64,000 nt of DNA. It comes from Ahaetulla prasina. Lineage: Eukaryota > Chordata > Lepidosauria > Squamata > Colubridae. The notes beneath the pieces were generated by a model. The model was not told the DNA's origin. It did no database searches and worked only from the letters and a program-made list of their open reading frames with translations. The stretch lies in assembly GCF_028640845.1 (NCBI RefSeq), contig NC_080548.1:12233814-12297813 (forward strand), in the 5' to 3' direction. Below are positions 48,849 to 60,035 of the stretch, piece after piece. The translations under genes and the position numbers were made by a program. The stretch's first letter is position 1. Each line of letters begins with the position of its first letter.

Positions 48849-48967
48849 ATTTAGAAGCGAGTTACTAAGCTAAATCCAAATAAAAGACGATTATATGACA
48901 TTCCAATCCTCAGGCATGATATGGTGTATCGTACAGATGGTCACCCAGAACTGGGCAATTTAAGAGG

Positions 48968-49215
48968 TAATTTAAGCTGAGCCGCGGTGGCACAGTGGTT
49001 AGAGTGCGGTACTGCAGGCTACTTCTGCTGACTGCCGGCTGCCTGCATTTTGGCAGTTCAAATCCCACGAGGCTCAAGGTTGATTTAGCCTTCCATCCTT
49101 CCAAGGTGGGTAAAATGAGGACCCAGATTGTTGGGGGCAATAGGCTGACTCTGTAAAACTGCTTAGAGAGGGCTGTAAAGCAGTATATAAGTCTAAGTGT
49201 TTATTGCTTATTGCT
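48968..49215 (+). repeat. S2 (Sauria-type) SINE
   Basis: GCGGTGGCACAGTGGTTAGA head, AGTTCAAATCCCACG B box-like motif, GTAAAATGAGGACCCAGATT body, and TTGCTTATTGCTT tail. Confidence 0.87.
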
Positions 49216-49236
49216 TAATTTTTTGAGTCTTTCGCA

Positions 49237-49469
49237 GAGGTGAAATCCATCCAGCAGGTTCTGACAGGTTCTGGAGAACTGGTAGCGGAAATTTTGAGTA
49301 GTTTGGAGAACCGGCAAATACCACCTCTGGCTGGCCCCAGTGGGTGGGAATGGAGATTTTGCAATATCCTTCCCCTGCCACGCCCACCAAACCACATCAC
49401 CAAACCACACCACGCCCAACAAGCCATGCCCACAGAACCGGTAGTAAAAAAAATGGATTTCACCACCGG
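49237..49469. repeat. Family B element, one unit
   Basis: GAGGTGAAATCCATCCAGCA start and TGGATTTCACCACCGG end; one GGAATGGAGATTTTGCAATA unit. Confidence 0.75.
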
Positions 49470-49705
49470 TCTTCGATCTAGGGATAAGGGCACCAGGCTA
49501 GAAAGCAGGAGACCATGAGTTCTAGTCCCGCCTTAGCCATGAAAACCAGTTGGGTGATTTTGGGTCAGTCATTCTCTTTCTCTCTCTCTCTTTCTCAGCC
49601 CAACCCACCTCACAGGGTTGCTGTTGAGAGGAAAATAGGAAGAGGAAGATGTGTTGGATATGTTTTCCACCTTGAGTTACTTATAAAAAAATAATAAAGG
49701 TACGA
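49470..49705 (+). repeat. Old CORE/MIR-like SINE
   Basis: GAGTTCTAGTCCCGCC (B box-like), TTGGGTGATTTTGGGTCAGT and CACCTCACAGGGTTGCTGTT are typical of tetrapod MIR/CORE-type SINEs. AT-rich tail. Confidence 0.55.
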
Positions 49706-49874
49706 TGATAATAAATAAATAAATATCTACAGAATGTGCACATCCTGTAATAGGGATTGAGAGCCTCAATTTACAGCAGTTCGTTTAGTGACTGGTTAAA
49801 GAAATGTTACAAGGACAGAAAGAGAAAAATCACACCAATGTATTTTTATAATATGTTGTTGGTTTAAAATTGTC

Positions 49875-49940
49875 TCCTTCCTTCCTTCCTTCCTTCCTTC
49901 CTCCCTCCCTTCCTTCCTTCCGTCTCTTCCTTCCTTCCTT
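49875..49940. repeat. TTCC microsatellite
   Basis: Tandem CCTT units with CCCT variants. Confidence 0.9.
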
Positions 49941-50061
49941 GGACAAAAGAACAAAGATGGCACCTTTACAAGAAGCCCCCGATTTTTGGTTCTTTCATAA
50001 TAACATTCCCCACACCTTCCCCTTTGTTCTTTGAGTATCAGGATTATTCACCTTGAGCCAA

Positions 50062-50776
50062 TGGTGAAATCCAAATTTTTTTATTACCGGTTCTGTTGGC
50101 GTGGCTTGGTCGGCGTGGTGTGGCTTGGGCATGGTTTGGTGGGCGTGGCAGGGGAAGGATACTGCAAAATCTCCATTCCCACCCCACTCCAGGGGAAGGA
50201 TACTGCAAAATCTCCATTCCTACCCCACTCCTGGGGAAGAATGCTGCAAAATCTCCATTCCCACCCCACTCCAGGGGAAGGATACTGCAAAATCTCCATT
50301 CCCACCCCACTCCTGGGGAAGAATACTGCAAAATACATTCCCTCCTCACTCCAGGGGTAGGGTACTGCACAATCTCCATTCCCACCCCACTCCAGGGGAA
50401 GGATACTGCACAATCTCCATTCCCACCCCACTCCAGGGGAAGGATACTGCAAAATCTCCATTCCCACCCCACTCCAGGGGAAGGATACTGCACAATCTCC
50501 ATTCCCACCCCACTCCAGGGGTAGGATATTGCACAATCTCCATTCCCACCCCACTCCAGGGGAAGGATACTGCACAATCTCCATTCCCACCCCACTCCAG
50601 GGGAAGGATACTGCACAATCTCCATTCCCACCCCACTCCAGGGGTAGGATATTGCAAAATCTCCATTCATTCCCCTGGGGCCAGCCAGAGGTGGTATTTG
50701 CCGGTTCTCCAAACTACTCAAAATTTCTGCTACCGGTTCTCCAGTACCCGTCAGAACATGCTGGATTTCACCCCTG
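50062..50776. repeat. Family B element with about 13-copy 41-bp minisatellite
   Basis: Family B ends at 50062 (CAATGGTGAAATCC) and 50776 (TGGATTTCACCCCTG). From 50151 to 50683 the unit GGGGAAGGATACTGCAAAAT, plus 21 more bases, repeats with a 41-bp period. Units differ by single bases (GCAAAAT versus GCACAAT; GGGAAGG versus GGGTAGG). Because the unit lacks stop codons and 41 is not a multiple of 3, long open frames appear on both strands; they are not genes. Confidence 0.93.
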
Positions 50777-51432
50777 CCTTGAGCCTAACCTCTATTCTTA
50801 ATATAGTTATATGTCGATCCTTTTTCTTTTAGCCCCGTGATGATAGTCGAAGAGTTTTATATTGTAGAAATCCAGAAAACGCCTAAATTCATCAGTCAGC
50901 CAACCAAAGACGCTATTCCACGAATGAGGGAGGAAGCCCGTTTGAAGAACGGAAAGAAGAACAAAACATAAATAATAATAATAATAAACCTGTCGCATTC
51001 CCCCCCCCCCGCAAAGAGAGGAACGCAGCTTGGAAAGCCCTCCTACAAACCTCACTCTTTTTCTCCACCCGAGAGAGCCTTAATTCAATTTTCTTGTGAA
51101 TAATCCCAGCAGGCAATTTTGTCCCACGCGATTCACAAAGCAATTAAGCGCTCTCCAGATCTCAAAGCAAGCCCCGCCCGCCTGCTCGGCAATTTTTTCC
51201 CCCAGTCTCTATTGCCGCCGAGTGGTTCCAGGCAGGACTTGGCCAGCCGCCGGTAACTAAGCCAGGGTAGGCAACCTGGGGCCCGGGAGCGCCTCCATAC
51301 TATACGCACTATTGTAACTTTCCTGCAGCTGGACGGCCGTCGAATGCATTCTTTGCTCAGTCCAAATTGAAGTGTCCGCGACAAACGGCTGGCCTCATTC
51401 CGTTTGGACACATTTGGTGATGGGAAACCAAG
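50777..51432. other. Intergenic, no clear feature
   Basis: Moderately GC-rich in 51140-51300. No exon recognised. Confidence 0.4.
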
Positions 51433-51607
51433 CATCCATCCATCCATCCATCCATCCATTCATCCATCCATCCATCCATCCATCCATCTATCTATCTATC
51501 TACCTACCTACATCTATCTATCTACCCATCTATCTATATCTCTATCTCTATCTCTATATCTACCTACCTACCTACCTACCTACCTACCTACCTACCTACC
51601 TACCTAC

Positions 51608-51676
<69 letters not shown>

Positions 51677-51677
51677 C
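51433..51677. repeat. ATCC/ATCT/ACCT microsatellite
   Basis: Successive blocks of CATC, TATC, TACC and TATC units directly upstream of a LINE. Confidence 0.95.
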
Positions 51678-51689
51678 ACAACAGTGATT

Positions 51690-52594
51690 GGTCTCATTCG
51701 AGACAATGACGAATCGCATATAGACGAGAGGTCGAACGACTAGCCTTGTGGTGCAACCAAAACAATCTGGAACTGAACACACTCAAAACTGTAGAAATGG
51801 TGGTAGACTTTAGGAGAAACCCTTCCATACTTCCACCTCTTACAATACTAGACAACACAGTATCAACAGTAGAAACCTTCAAATTTCTAGGTTCTATCAT
51901 ATCACAAGATCTAAAATGGACAGCTAACATCAAAAACATCATTAAAAAAGGACAACAAAGAATGTTCTTTCTGCGCCAACTCAGTAAGCTCAAACTGCCC
52001 AAGGAGCTGCTGATTCAGTTCTACAGAGGAATTATTGAGTCTGTCATTTGCACCTCTATAACTGTCTGGTTTGGTTCTGCAACCCAACAAGAAAAACACA
52101 GACTTCAGAGGATAATTAGAACTGCAGAAAAAATAATGGCTACCAACCTGCCTTCCATTGAGGACCTGTATACTGCACGAATCAAGAAGAGGCCGTGAAA
52201 ATATTTACAGACCCCTCGCATCCTGGACATAAACTGTTTCAACTCCTACCCTCAAAACGAGGCTACAGAGCACTGCACACCAGAACAACTAGACACAAGA
52301 ACAGTTTTTTCCCGAAGGCCATCACTCTGCTAAACAAATAATTCCATCAACACTGTCAAACTATTTACTGAATCTGCACTACTATTAATCTTCTCATAGT
52401 TCCCATCACCAATCTCTTTCCATTTATTACTGTATGACTATAACTTGTTGCTGGCAATCCTTATGATTTATATTGATATATTGACCATCAATTGTGTTGT
52501 AAATGTTGTACCTTGATGAAGGTATCTCTTCTTTTATGTACACTGAGAGCATATGCACCAAGACAAATTCCTTGTGTGTCACTTGGCCAATAAA
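51690..52594 (+). repeat. CR1-L3-like LINE, ORF2 C-terminus and 3' UTR
   Basis: 51746-52195 is an open 150-codon piece of non-LTR reverse transcriptase: WCNQNNLELNTLKTVEMVVD, KFLGSIIS, YRGIIESVICTSITVWFGSA and LPSIEDLYTARIKKR. The frame then breaks and continues with a TRHKNSFFPKAITLLN-type end. The 3' UTR runs straight into the (ATTCT)n array. Confidence 0.9.
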
Positions 52595-52821
52595 AATTCT
52601 ATTCTATTCTATTCTATTCTATTCTATTCTATTCTATTCTATTCTATTCTATTCTATTCTATTCTATTCTATTCTATTCTATTCTATCTATCTATCTATC
52701 TATATCTATCTATCTATCTTTATCTACCTATCTATCATCTCTCTCTCTCTCTGTCTATCCTTCTACCTATCATCTACCTACCTACCTACCTACCTACCTA
52801 CCTACCTACCTACCTACCTAC

Positions 52822-52881
<60 letters not shown>

Positions 52882-52883
52882 GC
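52595..52883. repeat. LINE-tail (ATTCT)n grading into ATCT/ACCT arrays
   Basis: About 18 ATTCT units (52595-52686) attached to the LINE 3' end, followed by TATC, TACC and again TATC arrays. Confidence 0.95.
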
Positions 52884-53196
52884 ATCCATCCACCCAGTAA
52901 CCAAATAGAGAATAGATGTTAACCCCTTCCCTTCCACCTTCTCCAGAGAGCTGGGTCTTTGTAAATGTGTCCGTAGGATAATTTGAACCTGTTTATTTGT
53001 GCCTCAATTGACAGGTATTTGTTTGATGACCCATGGTTTGTTTCTTTGGCTATCCATAATATTTTCAGGGATCTTCTCCCATATCAACGTTCAAAAGCAT
53101 TCAATCTTCTTTCTATCCTGCTTCTTCACATTTCAACGTTTGCTTCTGTTGAGTGCCATAGGGTTCTTGCATGGCACTGATCTTTGTAGGTACAAG
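52884..53196. other. Intergenic, no clear feature
   Basis: Nothing recognised between the microsatellite and a family A MITE. Confidence 0.45.
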
Positions 53197-54270
53197 TAGT
53201 CCTCCATTCATTTAGTGAACATTCAGAAGTACAAAGGCACTAAAAAAAGGGCCCCATGACTGCTTTTCACATTTATAACCATTGCGGAATAGAATAGAAT
53301 AGAATAGAATAGAATAGAATAGAATAGAATAGAATAGAATAGAATAGAATAGATTTTTTTATTGGCCAAGTGTGATTGGACACACAAGGAATCTGTCATG
53401 GTGCATATGCTCTCAGTGTACATAAAAGAAAAAATACATTCGTCAAGAATCATAAGGTACAACACTTAATGATAGTCATAGGATACAATAAGCAATCAAA
53501 CCATACTAGGAAACAATCAATATCAGTATAAATCGTAAGGATACAAGCAACAAAGTTACAGTCATAAGTGGAAGGAGATGGGTGATGGGAACGATGAGAA
53601 GATTAATAGTAGTGCAGATTTAGTAAATAGTTTGACAGTGTTGAGGGAATGATTTGTTTAGCAGAGTGATGGCGTTTGGGAAAAAACTGTCCTTGTGTCT
53701 AATTGTTCTGGTGGGTAGTGCTCTGTAGTGTTGTTTTGAGGGTAGGAGTTGAAACAGTTTATGTCCAGGATGCTAGGGGTCTGTAAATATTTTCACAGCC
53801 CTCTTTCTGACTCATGCAGTATACAGGTCCTCAGTTGAAGGCAGGTTGGTAGCCATTGCCATCTAATGGCACCCCCATCCACAATCAAAATTCAGAGACC
53901 TGGAAACTGGCCTTTGTGATGGTCGCAGTGTCCTGTGGTCAGTCAGTGATAACGTTTTGAGACCTTCTGACAAGCAAAGTCAATGGGGAAGCCAGATTCC
54001 TGGCAGTTAAGAAGCAAAAAGAAAATTTTCCCAGCTGTGCCAACGTGACATCTCTAATAAATTGGAACTTTGAGGAACCTCAAGCCTCAGAGCTTTATTT
54101 CGTTGGGGCTGTTCCTTGGAACCCTGACATTTCCCTTAACAACAATGTTACTAGACAACAGTGTCAAGAAAGGTCATAAAATGGGGAAAAACTCACTCAG
54201 CAACTCTCTTGCTTAGCAACCAAAATTTTGGGCTTAACAGTGGTTGTAAATTGAGGACTTCCTACTCCAT
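53197..54270 (-). repeat. Family A MITE carrying a CR1-L3-like LINE and another insertion
   Basis: Family A blocks at 53197-53284, 53870-54005 and 54125-54270 flank the LINE at 53286-53860 and an unassigned insert at about 54008-54122. Confidence 0.7.
53286..53860 (-). repeat. CR1-L3-like LINE 3' end with (AATAG)n tail
   Basis: The AGAAT array at 53286-53352 is the tail. The body reads (plus strand) TTTTTTTATTGGCCAAGTGT, GTTTAGCAGAGTGATGGCGT and GTATACAGGTCCTCAGTTGA, the complement of 25348-25860. Confidence 0.9.
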
Positions 54271-54361
54271 GTGGCTTACAAAATGATAAAAAAATTAATG
54301 AGTAAGGTAAATAAAATGTGGGTCCAGCATTCTAATTCACCCATTTCATAAGAAATTTACT

Positions 54362-54766
54362 ACAGGTAATTCTCGGGTTATGACCACAGCTGAGCCCCAA
54401 ATTTATGTTGCTAAGTGAAACATTTGTTCAGTGCCCCATTTTACAACTTTTCCTGCCACAGTTGTTAAGTGAATCTTTGCATTTGTTAAGTCAGTAACAT
54501 GGTTGTTAAGTGAATCTGGCTTCCCCATTGACTTTGCTTGTCAGAAGGTCGCCAAAGGGGATCACATGACCTTGGGGTGCTGCGACCGTCATAAGTATGA
54601 ACCATGCCAAGCATCTGGATTTTGATCATGTGACCGTGAGGGGATGCTGCAAAAGTGAAAAGATGCTGCAAAGTGTGAAAAACGATCATAAGTCACTTTT
54701 TTCCAGTGCTGTTGTAACTTTGAACGGTCACTAAATGAACTGTTGTAAATTGAGGATTACCTGTAT
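54362..54766 (+). repeat. Family A MITE, full length
   Basis: Starts TACAGGTAATTCTCGGGTTA and ends AATTGAGGATTACCTGTA. The inverted ends are flanked by TA, which suggests a Tc-mariner-type origin. Confidence 0.85.
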
Positions 54767-55440
54767 ATAGTGGGTACTTTTGGGTCAGTCATTCTTGCTC
54801 AACCCAATCTACCTCGCAGGGTTGTTGTTAAGAACAGCAGGAAAAAAGGGCATAGGGCGCTTGAACTCTTAAATGAAAGGTAAGATATAAATGAGTATCT
54901 CATACATACATTATTATCTTTTATAATTACCATGATTATAAATTATTGCATTATATTATATGCCTAGAGTAGTTCTCTGGTGAGATAGGTGGCATTTAAC
55001 AAATGAATAAATAACAATAAATAAATATATTTCTTTTTGGGAAGACTTTTTCATGAGCAACGCTTATCTGTCTTGGGAGAAAACCTCTACCATACTACCA
55101 TGCTGTGCCAATAATTAGTGATGCCACGAAGGAGAGATACCGCTGGGTGGCAGCATTTGCCTTCAAAATTCCATTAATTTCTGAAAAGTAAATGAACTGG
55201 GGTTGCTCTCCTGTGCAAATGGAGTGACCACATTTTCACTGTTCATTTTAATTCCACCTTATCATTATTACTGGACACACAAATGCTAGAAGAGTGTTGG
55301 CCAACATTTTGACTTGTTCGACTTTCTGGGGGGGGGGCAGGTTCTCAGCCACTGGGGGAAAAAAATCAACATTTTACCAAAGGAACCTGTAGGATTGGGG
55401 TTTTTTTGTTTTTGTTTTTGTTTTGTTTTGTAGCTCAGGG
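54767..55440. other. Intergenic, SINE remnant near 54775-54900
   Basis: TGGGTCAGTCATTCTTGCTC and CTCGCAGGGTTGTTGTTAAG look like an old CORE/MIR-like SINE. No other feature recognised. Confidence 0.4.
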
Positions 55441-55444
55441 TTGA

Positions 55445-55592
55445 AACGAGGGTCTTTGGTGCTTTCTGGGTTTGGTTTTCTTGCAGATGTTTTATTACCC
55501 AAACTAGTCACTAGCACTGACTAGTTTGGGCAATGTGATGTCTCCAAGAAAACAACCAAGCTCAGAGAACCCTAAGGACACCTAAGGATTTT
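55445..55592. repeat. Foldback repeat (family K)
   Basis: GGTCTTTGGTGCTTTCTGGG arm, CTAGTCACTAGCACTGACTAG core, and CCAAGCTCAGAGAACCCTAA arm. Confidence 0.7.
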
Positions 55593-55612
55593 TTTTTGGT
55601 ACTCTGTCCATA

Positions 55613-55925
55613 ATTTCCTTTCCTTTCCTTTCCTTTCCTTTCCTTTCCTTTCCTTTCCTTTCCTTTCCTTTCCTTTCCTTTCCTTTCCTTTCCTTTCCTT
55701 TCCTTCCCTTTCCTTCCCTTCCCTTCCCTTTCCTTCCCTTCCTTCCTTCCTTTCTTCCCTTCCTTTCTTTCTCTCTCTCTTTCCATCCTTTATTTCTTTT
55801 CTTTTTCCTTTCCTTTCCTTTCCTTTCCTTTCCTTTCCTTTCCTTTCCTTTCCTTTCCTTTCCTTTCCTTTCCTTTCCTTTCCTTTCCTTTTCTCCCCTC
55901 CCCTCCCCTCCCCTCCCCTTCCCCT
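55613..55925. repeat. Polypyrimidine microsatellite (TTTCC)n
   Basis: About 310 bases of almost pure C/T on the plus strand, mostly TTTCC pentamers with CCCCT units at the end. Confidence 0.96.
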
Positions 55926-56324
55926 TTGTCACATCTGATTTTCCTCACTCTCGGTTTGAATTCCTTATTGCACCATCTGCTTTTCACAGCAACATTCACC
56001 GTCCCTGTTGGCCGTGAACATTTACCAAAAGAATCTCTGTCAAAACAGCCTTAAGGCTTATGCTAGCAACGTTCCTCCCCCTTGCCTGTCTCTGCAGCCA
56101 GGTGAGAGATAGGAGGGCTTTGGGAGAAACCTCCACGCCTGTCTCCAGACAGCCAGGAGGCCTTTTTCCCTTATGGAAAGCGCCTGGGATTAGCTCCCCA
56201 TCTTGGAGATCCCAGGCTGACATTCTTTCCAGATCATCCTTCGAAGGGGCTTTAACCCCTAACTGCCCTTGGAAAGGAAAGCCAGGGGAAGCCTCCTGAG
56301 AGGGAAGAGTCCAGGGCCAGGAGT
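55926..56324. other. Intergenic spacer between pyrimidine and purine tracts
   Basis: Unique-looking, moderately GC-rich. No exon recognised. Confidence 0.4.
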
Positions 56325-57220
56325 GGGAGGAAAGAAAGGAAGGAAGGAAGGAAGGAAGGAAGGAAGGAAGGAAGGAAGAAAGAAAGAAAGATGGATTGGA
56401 GGAGGAAAGAAGGGAGGGAGGGAGGGAGGGAAAGAGGGAGGGAGGGAGGAAGGAAGAAAGGAAGAAAGGAAGGAAGATGGATAGGAGGAGAAAGGGAGGG
56501 AGGGAGGGAAGAGAAGGATGGGAGGGAGGAAGGAAGGAGGGAAGAAAGGAAGGAAGATGGATAGGAGGAGAAAGGGAGGGAGGGAGGGAAGAGAAGGATG
56601 GGAGGGAGGAAGGAAGGAGGGAAGGAAGAAGGAAGGAAGATGATTGGAGGAAGAAGGAAAGAAGGAAGGAAGGAAGGAAGAAAGAAAGAAAGAAAGCTGG
56701 ATTGGGGGAGGAAAGAAGGGAGGGAGGGAGGGAGGGAGGGAGGGAGGAAGGAAGGAAGAAAGGAAGGAAGGAAGATGGATAGGAGGAGAAAGGGAGGTAG
56801 GGAGGGAAGGGAAGGAAGGAAGATGGATAGGAGGAGAAAGGAAGGGAGGGAGGGAAGAGAAGGATGGGAGGGAGGAAGGAAGGAGGGAAGGAAGAAGGAA
56901 GGAAGATGATTGGAGGAAGAAGGAAAGAAGGAAGGAAGAAAGGAAGGAAGGAAGGAAGGAAGAAAGAAAGCTGGATTGGAGGAGGAAAGAAGGGAGGAAA
57001 GAAGGAAGGGAGGGAGGGAGGAAGGAAGGAAGAAAGGAAGGAAGGAAGATGGATAGGAGGAGAAAGGAAGGGAGGGAGGGAAGAGAAGGATGGGAGGGAG
57101 GAAGGAAGGAGGGAAGGAAGAAGGAAGGAAGATGATTGGAGGAAGAAGGAAAGAAGGAAGGAAGAAAGGAAGGAAGGAAAGAAGGAAGATGGATTGGACG
57201 AGGAAGGAAGGAAAGAAGAT
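56325..57220. repeat. Polypurine tract of GGAA/GGGA units with higher-order duplications
   Basis: About 900 bases almost free of C on the plus strand. GATGGATAGGAGGAGAAAGG and AAGATGATTGGAGGAAGAAG mark blocks of about 250 bases that recur two to three times. Open frames on either strand are low-complexity (Lys/Glu/Arg/Gly, or Ser/Pro/Leu/Phe) and are not genes. Confidence 0.95.
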
Positions 57221-57807
57221 AGATCGAGGCTGTGATTATAGATGAAATGTGCAAGAGATGCTTTTTGGCCTTTGAATACAGTTTGTTTTGTTTGTAGAAC
57301 AATTTCATTTATTATTTTCTGTAATCATCCAAAGCAAAAGAACAAAAGCCAGAATAACCTGGCTGAGCAATCCGTAGATTTGATGGTTATTCTAATTAAC
57401 AAGGGGAAGAATGTCGAGCATCAGAACAGTCTATTTTCCTGAGGTAATCATTTGTCATATTATGTCTTTATTTGGTTTTTTTAGATTTTTTTTAAAAAAA
57501 ACCCATCTTTATTATTTTTTATAAATAACTCAAGGCAGTGAATGTACCTAATGCTTCTTCCTCCTCCTATTTTCCCCACAATAACAACACTATAGGGTGA
57601 GTTGCATTGAGAGAGAGTGATTGGCCAACCGGATATGTTAATTTTTTTCTGGTGTGTGGGGGGGGAGTAAATTATCTAGAAATAAGTGGCATGATACAGG
57701 AATGAATTGTTCCAACTGGTACCATATGTACTCTTCTTCTTCTTTTTTTTGAATCACTTGATTTAATTTCAAACTTTATAGCCCTCCCTCCATGTTTTGG
57801 TGTAATT
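57221..57807. other. Intergenic, no clear feature
   Basis: AT-rich; nothing recognised. Confidence 0.45.
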
Positions 57808-57947
57808 CAGGGGTCTCCAAACTTGGCAACTTTAAGACTTCTGGACTTCAACTCCCAGAATTCCTCAGTCAGCCATGCATGGCTGGCTGAGGAATTCTGG
57901 GAGTTGAAGTCCAGAAGTCTTAAAGTTGCCAAGTTTGGAGACCCCTG
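57808..57947. repeat. hAT foldback MITE
   Basis: CAGGGGTCTCCAAACTTGGC arm and a complementary end GGAGACCCCTG around GCCATGCATGGC. Confidence 0.88.
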
Positions 57948-57954
57948 AAAGCTG

Positions 57955-58325
57955 TCTCACTGGCTCAAGGTTGACCCAAGCTTCCATCCTTCCGAGGTGG
58001 GTAAAATGAAGACCCAGATTGTTGGGGGCAAGAGGCTGACTCTGTAAACCGCTTAGAGAGGGCCGTAAAGCACTACATGAAGTGGTATTTAAGCAGAGGT
58101 GAGCTTCACATACTGTAGAACCGGATAGGTGAGCTCGTGCGCGCGCCATCCGTGCATGCAGGCGGCTTTACGGAAGTTGCTCGCTCGTGCCATCTACACA
58201 TGCATGCAACATCAAACAACACGGCAATTCGCTTGGTTGTGCCGTCCGTGCATGCATGCAGCGTAAGAAACACAGCGAAATAGGATAATACCACCTCTGT
58301 ATTTAAGTCTAAGTGCTATTACTAT
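57955..58325 (+). repeat. S2 SINE split by a family C-like repeat
   Basis: TCAAGGTTGACCCAAGCTTC to GTGGTATTTAAG (57965-58094) resumes as TATTTAAGTCTAAGTGC at 58300. The insert contains GTGCATGCA and CGCGCGCC motifs. Confidence 0.65.
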
Positions 58326-58450
58326 CAGTCACTAAGCACTTTTCTATACCAATTGCCTTAAACTCAATTTATCTCTGTTGAAGTAATCATGGTCTAATAG
58401 TGGAGTATTTGGAATGAAATAGATTTGACTTAAATATCAACAAAACAGTA

Positions 58451-58810
58451 GGGACGCGGTGGCTCAGGGGCTAGGACGTTGAGCTTGTCGATCGAAAGGT
58501 CGGCAGCTCAGTGGTTCAAATCCCTAGGGTTGCCGTGTAACAGGTGAGCTCCCATTACTTGTCCCAGCTTCTGCCAACCTAGCAGTTTGAAAGCATGTAA
58601 AAATGCAAGTAGAAAAAATAGGGTCCACCTTTGGTGGGAAGGTAACAGTGTTCTGTGCGCCTTTGGCGTTGAGTCATGCCAGCCACATGACCACGGAGAC
58701 GTCTTCGGACAGCGCTGGCTCTTCGGCTTTGAAACGGAGATGAGCACCGCCCCCTAGAGTCGGCAACGACTAACATGTATGTGCAAGGGGAACCTTTACC
58801 TTTACCTTTA
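58451..58810 (+). repeat. S1 SINE, full length
   Basis: GGGACGCGGTGGCTCAGGGG head and ACCTTTACCTTTACCTTTA tail. Confidence 0.9.
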
Positions 58811-59579
58811 TCAACAAAACCACCAAATAAAGCCACCAAATAAAGATATAGGAGACTCTTCCTGCTTCAAGTTGAGGAGGATTTTTGCAGCTGTTTACTT
58901 TGTTTACCAGTTTAAAGAGGCCCATTCCTCTGAGTTGGCCTGGAGCATCCGCAACAGGCGGCCGAATGACGCCAGCAGCATTTGTGTCGTTGCGTCACTA
59001 GCCCCACCCCTTTCAACTTTGGACGTGCTTGTGGGGCAACGCACTGTATTTGTCATTTTGACAAAAGCAGGAATCTGCGGCAGACGCCCATGCACTGGCC
59101 TTTTAAAATGTTTCCTTAATAAATCATCTGCTATAAATACAGAGAGAGAGAGAAAGGAGAGGGCAGGTGTAGAGTCTTAGGCTACCAGATAAAATTAATG
59201 TTAGGCCTGGCTGGTTCTGAGAATCTGGGACTTGTGTTGTCCAGCACGGAGATGTCCTCAGGGTGGAGTATCAAAAAAGACAACACCCACCAGCATTCAA
59301 CTGGAGCCACGGCCCAGCCCTTGTGCTTATGTGACCCCTACACAAAAAGAAGTGGGACGCCCAGTGTGGGACTGCGGCTGCCATCTTGACTTTTTTTGAC
59401 CTTCCTTCCTGAAGACACTGTTGGGTGAGGTAAATCCTGACTTGTTTTACCTCCATGCAAATATCCCTTTCCACCATTTTTAAGAGCTCCCACTCGGAGT
59501 AATCTTCCCTTCTTGGAATTCAGCCTGATCCAAACCTTCTTTAATAGCAATCATTATTGACAGACACAAGAGGGTTGCA
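58811..59579. other. Intergenic, no clear feature
   Basis: A 59138-59160 AG run is present. No exon or repeat family recognised. Confidence 0.4.
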
Positions 59580-59920
59580 GAGGTAGTCCTCAACTTATAA
59601 CCATCTGGTTAGTAACCATTCAAAGTTACAACGGCACAACAGTCGTTGGGCTCACGAATGCTGCAGCCTCCCCTCGATCCCATGATCAAAATTCAGGTCC
59701 AAGGCAATATTTAGGATGGTTGCACCCTCCCAGAATCCTGTGATCACCTTTTGCGACCTTCCCAGCCGGCTTCCAACAAGTAAAGTCAATGAGGGGAAGC
59801 CAGATTTGCTTAACAACCACAGGATTCGCTTAACAACGGCAGTGATTTGCTTAAACAACCATGGCAAAAACAGGTCATAAAACCTGGTGAGATTAATTTA
59901 ACAACCACCCTGCTTTACCA
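59580..59920 (-). repeat. Family A MITE
   Basis: AGGTAGTCCTCAACTTATAA at the left, with TTAACAACGGCAGTGATTTG and AAACAACCATGGCAAAAAC blocks of the inverse orientation. Confidence 0.75.
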
Positions 59921-60035
59921 CAGATACTCTGGTCCCAATAAGCTGAAGACAACTTGCATGCAAATCTCAAACAAAGCCACCCTAAAACCAGATTTTCTGT
60001 GAAGACAGCAACGGCTTACATTTATAAGACAGGCG

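Noticed and set aside
50044..50832. Open frames up to 243 codons on both strands
   Set aside because: They come from the 41-bp tandem repeat, which lacks stops in several frames.
55562..55999. KERKGKERK-type open frames
   Set aside because: Translation of (TTTCC)n; not a gene.
56259..57308. 349-codon open frame and its opposite-strand Lys/Glu-rich partners
   Set aside because: Low-complexity translation of the GGAA tract, with no family resemblance.
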